Assembly (NCBI GenBank): GCA_035714085.1
Contig: DASTMP010000283.1
Location: forward strand, 48,950-112,949
From: JAJVID01 sp035714085
Lineage (GTDB): Bacteria; Acidobacteriota; Blastocatellia; RBC074
Direction: 5' to 3'
Length of the DNA: 64,000 nucleotides
In this document: positions 60,139 to 64,000 of the stretch, piece by piece
Position numbering within the stretch: the stretch's first letter is position 1
Layout: the number at the start of each line of letters is the position of its first letter
Program-made: the position numbers and the translations under genes
The notes under the pieces: generated by a model
Seen by the model: only the letters and a program-made list of their open reading frames with translations
The model's database searches: none
What the model was told of the DNA's origin: nothing

Positions 60139-61296
60139 ATGACCTACCTGGACTACAACGCCACAACTCCAATTGATCAGCGGGTCGGTCGCGCGCTCAG
60201 CGCGGCGTATGCGGAGAAGTTCGGTAATCCGTCAAGTCGTGACCACAAATTCGGTTGGGACTCTGCTGAAGCCGTTGAAGACTCTCGGAGTCAGGTGTCG
60301 AATTTAATTAACACGAAGCCGGGAGAGATAATATTCACGAGTTGCGCGACGGAGAGCGTCAATTTGGCGCTGAAAGGGATCGCTCAAAGCAGAGGATCAG
60401 GAGGAATGACCATAATTTCCTCTGTCATCGAGCATAAGGCTGTGCTTGAGACGATTCGCCAACTGGAAAGGCTGGGAGGCGTCCGCGTGAAGCTACTTCC
60501 TGCTGATCGAGCCGGGAATATCGATCTTGAAGAATGGAAGCGTCACATATCGAGTCTGAGTCCGGCGCTAGTCGCGCTGACGCTCGCGAACAACGAGATA
60601 GGCGTCATCAACCCCATTCGTGAGGTTGCGCGGATGGCGCATGAGGCAGGCGCCCTGTTCTTTACTGATGCGGCGCAGGCGTTGGGTAAGATACCTGTGG
60701 ATGTTCAGGCTGATGGCATAGACCTCGCCGCCTTTTCCGCGCACAAACTCTATGGGCCAAAAGGGGTAGGCGCGTTGTTCATTCGCGGCGGCGAGCCGAA
60801 AATCGAACTCGAACCGCTCCTCGCCGGTGGCGGACAGGAACGGGGGCTCAGAAGCGGAACTTTGAACGCGGCGGGTATAATCGGTTTCGGCGAGGCGTGT
60901 CGAATCGCCGGAGAAGAGATGGCGCAGGATGCTGAAAGAATGAGCCGGTTGCGCGACAATCTGGAGCGGCGTCTGCTCAGCGAACTCCCGGACGTTCATA
61001 TCAATGGAAATCCGGATAACCGCTTGCCGAATACAAGCAACATGAGGTTTGATGGAGTGGACGCTAGGACGCTCATTCGGGATATGTATGTCCTGGCTGT
61101 ATCGACAAGCTCAGCTTGCTCTAGCGGAGCTCAAGGCCCAAGCCACGTTCTGAAAGGGCTCGGCTTGAGCGACGAACAGGCCTATTCTTCCATCCGATTT
61201 AGCCTGGGCCGATTTACCACCGAAGAAGAAATCGATCGAGCTGTCGAACTCGTCACCGGGTCGGTGCGAAAGCTGAGACAACACCGTATGAGATAA
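60139..61296 (+). CDS. Cysteine desulfurase (NifS/IscS-like, class V aminotransferase)
   Basis: A 385-residue PLP enzyme, complete in length. Start at MTYLDYNATTPIDQRV (60139; an ATG two codons earlier is also possible). Visible are the NifS opening YLDYNATTPID, SSVIEHKAVLE (His that stacks on PLP), FTDAAQALGKIPVD, the Schiff-base Lys in FSAHKLYGPKG (about 203) and the catalytic Cys loop STSSACSSGAQ (about 327). It removes sulfur from cysteine for Fe-S clusters or thio-modification. No iscU, tusA, mnmA or dnd genes are nearby, so its sulfur acceptor is unknown. It sits just after the Rhs immunity gene in the cargo region. Confidence 0.92.
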   Translation: MTYLDYNATTPIDQRVGRALSAAYAEKFGNPSSRDHKFGWDSAEAVEDSRSQVSNLINTKPGEIIFTSCATESVNLALKGIAQSRGSGGMTIISSVIEHKAVLETIRQLERLGGVRVKLLPADRAGNIDLEEWKRHISSLSPALVALTLANNEIGVINPIREVARMAHEAGALFFTDAAQALGKIPVDVQADGIDLAAFSAHKLYGPKGVGALFIRGGEPKIELEPLLAGGGQERGLRSGTLNAAGIIGFGEACRIAGEEMAQDAERMSRLRDNLERRLLSELPDVHINGNPDNRLPNTSNMRFDGVDARTLIRDMYVLAVSTSSACSSGAQGPSHVLKGLGLSDEQAYSSIRFSLGRFTTEEEIDRAVELVTGSVRKLRQHRMR

Positions 61297-61336
61297 CGCC
61301 GAACTTCTACGGGCAACTTGCAGCTTGGGACCGGAG

Positions 61337-61951
61337 TTACTTCTTTCTCAGGACTATCAGAATTATTATTAGACCAGCGGCGAATGGAAATAACACAACG
61401 TTCCGAGAGATTGCGACGCCAATAAAACTGGCGATAGCAAAAGTGAGCGCGGCGGCGCCAGCCAGCGTCTTCCACTCTTGCCGGCGGCCAAGCGCATCGA
61501 TCTTTTCGGCGCAGAAAGCCTTCTCCTCTTCGGAAGCCTGGTCGCGTTTGAATTGGCCGGAATCTTTTGGGAGTGTGGACAACATCCCCTTGAGCGAGTG
61601 ATGAGGAACATAGCGTAAGCTGGTGATTGTTCGTTCGAACTCCTTGAGGCTCAGCCCGAATCTCCACATATCGATAATGCCTGCCCGCCAGCGCCTGACC
61701 CTGCGGCTATCGATATATAAGAATGCGCCGGTCAATGGCGCAAGCAGCGCGAGGCCGTAGGCTGGGACCCAGGAGAGTAGAATGATCGAGAGAAGAATCG
61801 AAATGATTGAAAGAACGCTGATGCATACGACCAGATTGCGATAGAGTCTGGTTCGTCTCTCGATGGTTTGAAGTGTAGCGTCCACAGCCTCCTTGATCAT
61901 GGGAAGGCCAGATAGTCGATGAGGATCAGAATTGGCAGCGGGGCGTTTCAT
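61337..61951 (-). CDS. Unknown inner-membrane protein
   Basis: A 204-residue protein on the - strand with two pairs of membrane helices (about 37-60, 66-83, and 160-178, 183-201). A cytoplasmic middle region has EEEKAFCAEKIDALGRRQEW. No family recognised. Convergent with the cysteine desulfurase gene. Confidence 0.6.
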   Translation of the reverse strand: MKRPAANSDPHRLSGLPMIKEAVDATLQTIERRTRLYRNLVVCISVLSIISILLSIILLSWVPAYGLALLAPLTGAFLYIDSRRVRRWRAGIIDMWRFGLSLKEFERTITSLRYVPHHSLKGMLSTLPKDSGQFKRDQASEEEKAFCAEKIDALGRRQEWKTLAGAAALTFAIASFIGVAISRNVVLFPFAAGLIIILIVLRKK

Positions 61952-61981
61952 AGCGCTAATCCATTCACCTCTTATTAAGCC

Positions 61982-62051
61982 ATGCTCGTCCCCTGGCTCT
62001 GGACGCTGGCTCGCGCAGCGATTGCGGGATTTTCCAGAACATTCTTCAGAG
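61982..62051 (+). pseudogene. Fragment of vgrG
   Basis: About 70 nt (GCTCGTCCCCTGGCTCTGGA and onward; encodes LVPWLWTL) match the vgrG segment starting near 50718, about three quarters identical including a run of 20 identical bases. Flanking sequence is unrelated. It is a shard left by rearrangement of a vgrG copy. Confidence 0.75.
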
Positions 62052-62095
62052 CTTGTCGGACGGCCGCTTCGCCGTTGAATCCAGTTGGAAAGCTA

Positions 62096-62872
62096 CTATG
62101 GCTGCAGCCTGTCCCCATAGCTATTGACCATCTCGATCAGCCGGTCGCTCAGAGGGTCGCGGAGCTCAATGATATCAGCGACCTTGACGACCTCCTCAAA
62201 AGCGTTGACGCCGGAGATCTCGGTGCTTTCGATGATAACGTTGTCGGGCGGACGAATGGTCGAGACCGACGCGGAGATGACGGTTATCGGCAGATTGCCG
62301 AATCCGGGCAGATGTTCATTCGGATTGACGGGGAAATGGAGCGCCTCAAGCAGTCTGGTGAGGCCTGTCTGTTTGGTCATCACCTGGTGCAGTATCAGAT
62401 AGTGCAAGATGGCGTCCTGCAACTCTTCGGCCGAACGGTCGCGGTCGGCGCTCATCTCGCGCAGCCGCGATGGCGAATAGCCGGGATAATAGACGATCCA
62501 TTTGAATGGTAAAGTGACGTTCACGTTCTTGCTCGTCTGATCGGCAATTGCCTGGTGGGTATAGTCAACCGCCGTCATCTCCAGCGTCCCGCCGAAGATG
62601 TTGAGAGGCGCTTTCATCTCTTTCAAGAGGTTGAAGGGCTTGGACGGAGCGATGCTGTCGTAAAGCGCCTGCAGTTCCTTGAAGGCCAAGCTGGCGCTTT
62701 TGAGAGCATCTTTGCCGCTGCCCTGTATATAATCGCCGAGCACGTTCCGAGGATGGTAGAGCGGCGCCAGCAACGTTAGGTAATCACGCAATTGGCTACG
62801 TAGCAGTTCCGCGATGGCGCGCGTCAATTTTCTTAGCTCCAACATTCGCTGGATAAAATAGTTTTCTTCCAT
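62096..62872 (-). CDS. Unknown conserved-looking cytoplasmic protein
   Basis: A 258-residue protein on the - strand. Start at 62872 (MEENYFIQRMLELRKLTRAI) follows AAGGAAAG and is preferred over a longer frame from 62974. Helical N-terminus (ELLRSQLRDYLTLLAPLYHPRNVLGDYIQG) and mixed C-terminus; no signal peptide or membrane helix. It is flanked by vgrG debris. No family assigned. Confidence 0.6.
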   Translation of the reverse strand: MEENYFIQRMLELRKLTRAIAELLRSQLRDYLTLLAPLYHPRNVLGDYIQGSGKDALKSASLAFKELQALYDSIAPSKPFNLLKEMKAPLNIFGGTLEMTAVDYTHQAIADQTSKNVNVTLPFKWIVYYPGYSPSRLREMSADRDRSAEELQDAILHYLILHQVMTKQTGLTRLLEALHFPVNPNEHLPGFGNLPITVISASVSTIRPPDNVIIESTEISGVNAFEEVVKVADIIELRDPLSDRLIEMVNSYGDRLQP

Positions 62873-62974
62873 AAGCGGCTTTCCTTTGATGGCCCGCCAA
62901 CGGCAGTGCGGTGGCAAATGACGCTTACTAGGCGCTAACTTCGGCAGCTTATAAGCCATCATATGTCTTGTCAA

Positions 62975-63395
62975 TTGTTTGCGGGGGCGCTGCGAGTATA
63001 CCTTTGTCTATAACGAATGGCTGGTTGGCGATCCGGTCGACGTTGGCGCCATGGCCAACATCGCTGCTGTGAATATGAAATCTGGGAATCCGGGAAAGCT
63101 ACGAACGTCGAGAAACAGTTTGAAGTGAGATTAGAGGAAGAGGCGTTCAACAAACACAGCGGTTACTTTGCGCCAAGGGCGTCAAAGCGCGCCTTTTTTT
63201 AGTTCCCTCAATATATCGCGGGGTGATTGCGCAATCCACCAGGCAAACAGAACGGGCAGGCGAATCAGGCGAGAATGTCTGTCCATTTGGACCGAAGGAT
63301 GGCAAAATAGAATGGGATCATGTTGAAGGCGGCCATCTCTATCTGTGACCCGAAGGCGGCCATCTCTTCTTTACTCCTGGAGTGGTCTAAATTAT
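62975..63395. other. Degenerate region without intact genes
   Basis: Contains a short broken frame (about 62996-63119, EYTFVYNEWLVGDPVDVGAM...) that may be a cargo-gene fragment. Also holds a 16-nt direct repeat (GAAGGCGGCCATCTCT) twice with 27-nt period near 63325 and 63352. Interpreted as rearrangement debris. Confidence 0.45.
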
Positions 63396-63399
63396 TGGG

Positions 63400-63590
63400 C
63401 TTGCGCATATCGCAGCAAACAAAAAGGCTTGAATAGGCATCTATTAGCTGCGAAACCCTACGAGAATGGGTTGGCTCTTTCCACCGACATCGGTTTGGAG
63501 CAACGCGCAAATTTCATCAAGAGGCTGAAGGAATGCCGGAGGAAGGGGAAAAAATTAGAGGGGATTCTCGGCTACGATCATTCTGAGTGA
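63400..63590 (+). pseudogene. Deleted copy of the caspase-TPR gene (leader fused to 3' end)
   Basis: 63400-63446 matches the leader at about 45800-45845 (shared GAATAGGCATCTAT). From 63451 the sequence instead matches 47957-48091, the last ~35 codons of the caspase-TPR gene and its 3' flank (shared TCTCGGCTACGATCATTC). About 2.1 kb is missing between the two parts, so this is an internal deletion of a duplicated gene. Confidence 0.8.
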
Positions 63591-63647
63591 GGTCGAATGG
63601 GGCCGAAGGGGGGCCATTTCCAATTTGCCACAAGGCAGGCTCATCAT

Positions 63648-63701
63648 ATGGCAGGCTCACGTATTCCAGCCACAACTCATTACGACCCTTTTCCCAACTG
63701 A
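63648..63701 (+). pseudogene. Truncated effector start (17 codons) in the second module
   Basis: Reads MAGSRIPATTHYDPFPN then TGA. It matches the first residues of the effector at 48128, and similarity continues weakly past the stop (compare ACTPGP-like coding around 48180 with 63705), so a stop or deletion has killed the copy. Its AGGCTCATCAT leader resembles the intact gene. Confidence 0.7.
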
Positions 63702-63853
63702 CTCCGGCGAGGGCGCCAGACCCCTTCAAACAACTCCCAGTCGAAATGTTGCGCTGGGATCACAAAGACTAACGGCCAGGTTCTAGCGTGAAGAAAAAGC
63801 GCACGAATGACCATCTAATCTAACAGCGCCTCGTCGACCAATGGAGGTCGTAG

Positions 63854-64000
63854 TTGCCGACATACACACAGGACAACAGGTTCATCAGAGTTGACACGAC
63901 TCTCGGCGTGGACGAACTTCTGCTGCACAGCTTCAATGGCGTGGAGGGGATCTCCAAGCTCTTTCATTTCGATCTGACGATGCACTCCGAGAACCGCTCG
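63854..64000 (+). CDS. vgrG: Second VgrG, N-terminal part (runs off the window)
   Basis: 49 residues from a TTG start with GGAGG 6 nt upstream: MPTYTQDNRFIRVDTTLGVD... then FHFDLTMHSENRS. It is closely similar to the vgrG at 50408 in both protein and DNA. The rest lies beyond the window, so integrity cannot be judged. It probably heads another cargo module. Confidence 0.92.
   Translation, partial: MPTYTQDNRFIRVDTTLGVDELLLHSFNGVEGISKLFHFDLTMHSENRS

Noticed and set aside
60139..61296. Cysteine desulfurase as DndA of a DNA phosphorothioation system
   Set aside because: No dndB, dndC, dndD, dndE or dpt genes are nearby.
1..64000. rRNA, tRNA genes, riboswitches and replication origins
   Set aside because: None were recognised on reading the sequence; short or divergent tRNAs could be missed without a covariance search.

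Overview
The window looks like a chromosomal segment of a Gram-negative soil bacterium, most likely Acidobacteriota. This is inferred from gene style: FHA/Ser-Thr kinase signalling, DUF4384-like proteins, type B carboxylesterases, caspase-TPR fusions and moderately high GC. No rRNA, tRNA or other phylogenetic marker is present, so the assignment is tentative. Nearly every gene is on the + strand.

Region 1 (1-5938) is a metabolic block of four secreted alpha/beta-hydrolases: a truncated type B carboxylesterase, an esterase-D-like protein, an intact type B carboxylesterase and a large Abhydrolase_10-like protein. Region 2 (about 6258-7575) is a solitary IS200/IS605-type element on the - strand with an intact TnpB and a bulged hairpin at each end.

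Region 3 (7839-63590) is a large type VI secretion (T6SS) locus. It opens with three 22-nt repeats and a regulatory/envelope module: a transmembrane Ser/Thr kinase with a periplasmic sulfatase-modifying-factor domain, three DUF4384-like periplasmic proteins, an HtrA-like protease and three tandem FHA-TM-transglycosylase-like proteins. The structural genes follow in order tssK, tssL, tssM, tagJ, tssA, tssB, tssC, hcp, tssE, tssF, tssG, clpV, vgrG, with no recognisable tssJ. Cargo is inserted at four points. Between hcp and tssE lie a CxxxCxxCC protein, an HELTH zincin-like protein, an M15-like candidate, an N-acetylmuramidase and an SH3-type protein. Between tssG and clpV lie a membrane/HELVH toxin candidate with a small partner and a cysteine amidase with a secreted partner. 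Between clpV and vgrG lie a caspase-TPR protein and an effector/lipoprotein pair. After vgrG lie two DUF2169 adaptors, a PAAR-like protein and an Rhs toxin with its immunity candidate.

The right end (60 kb onwards) holds a cysteine desulfurase, two - strand genes and the scar of a duplicated vgrG module: a vgrG shard, a deleted caspase-TPR copy, an effector start stopped after 17 codons, and the start of a second vgrG running off the window. A second TnpB-type right end without its transposase lies in the first cargo cassette at about 49.8 kb.

As a working picture, the kinase senses an envelope signal through its periplasmic domain and phosphorylates partners read by the FHA proteins. The transglycosylase-like domains open peptidoglycan for the TssLM complex. 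TssABC/Hcp/EFGK form the sheath and baseplate, ClpV recycles the sheath, and VgrG, DUF2169 and PAAR load exchangeable toxins aimed mostly at peptidoglycan or carrying zinc-protease motifs.
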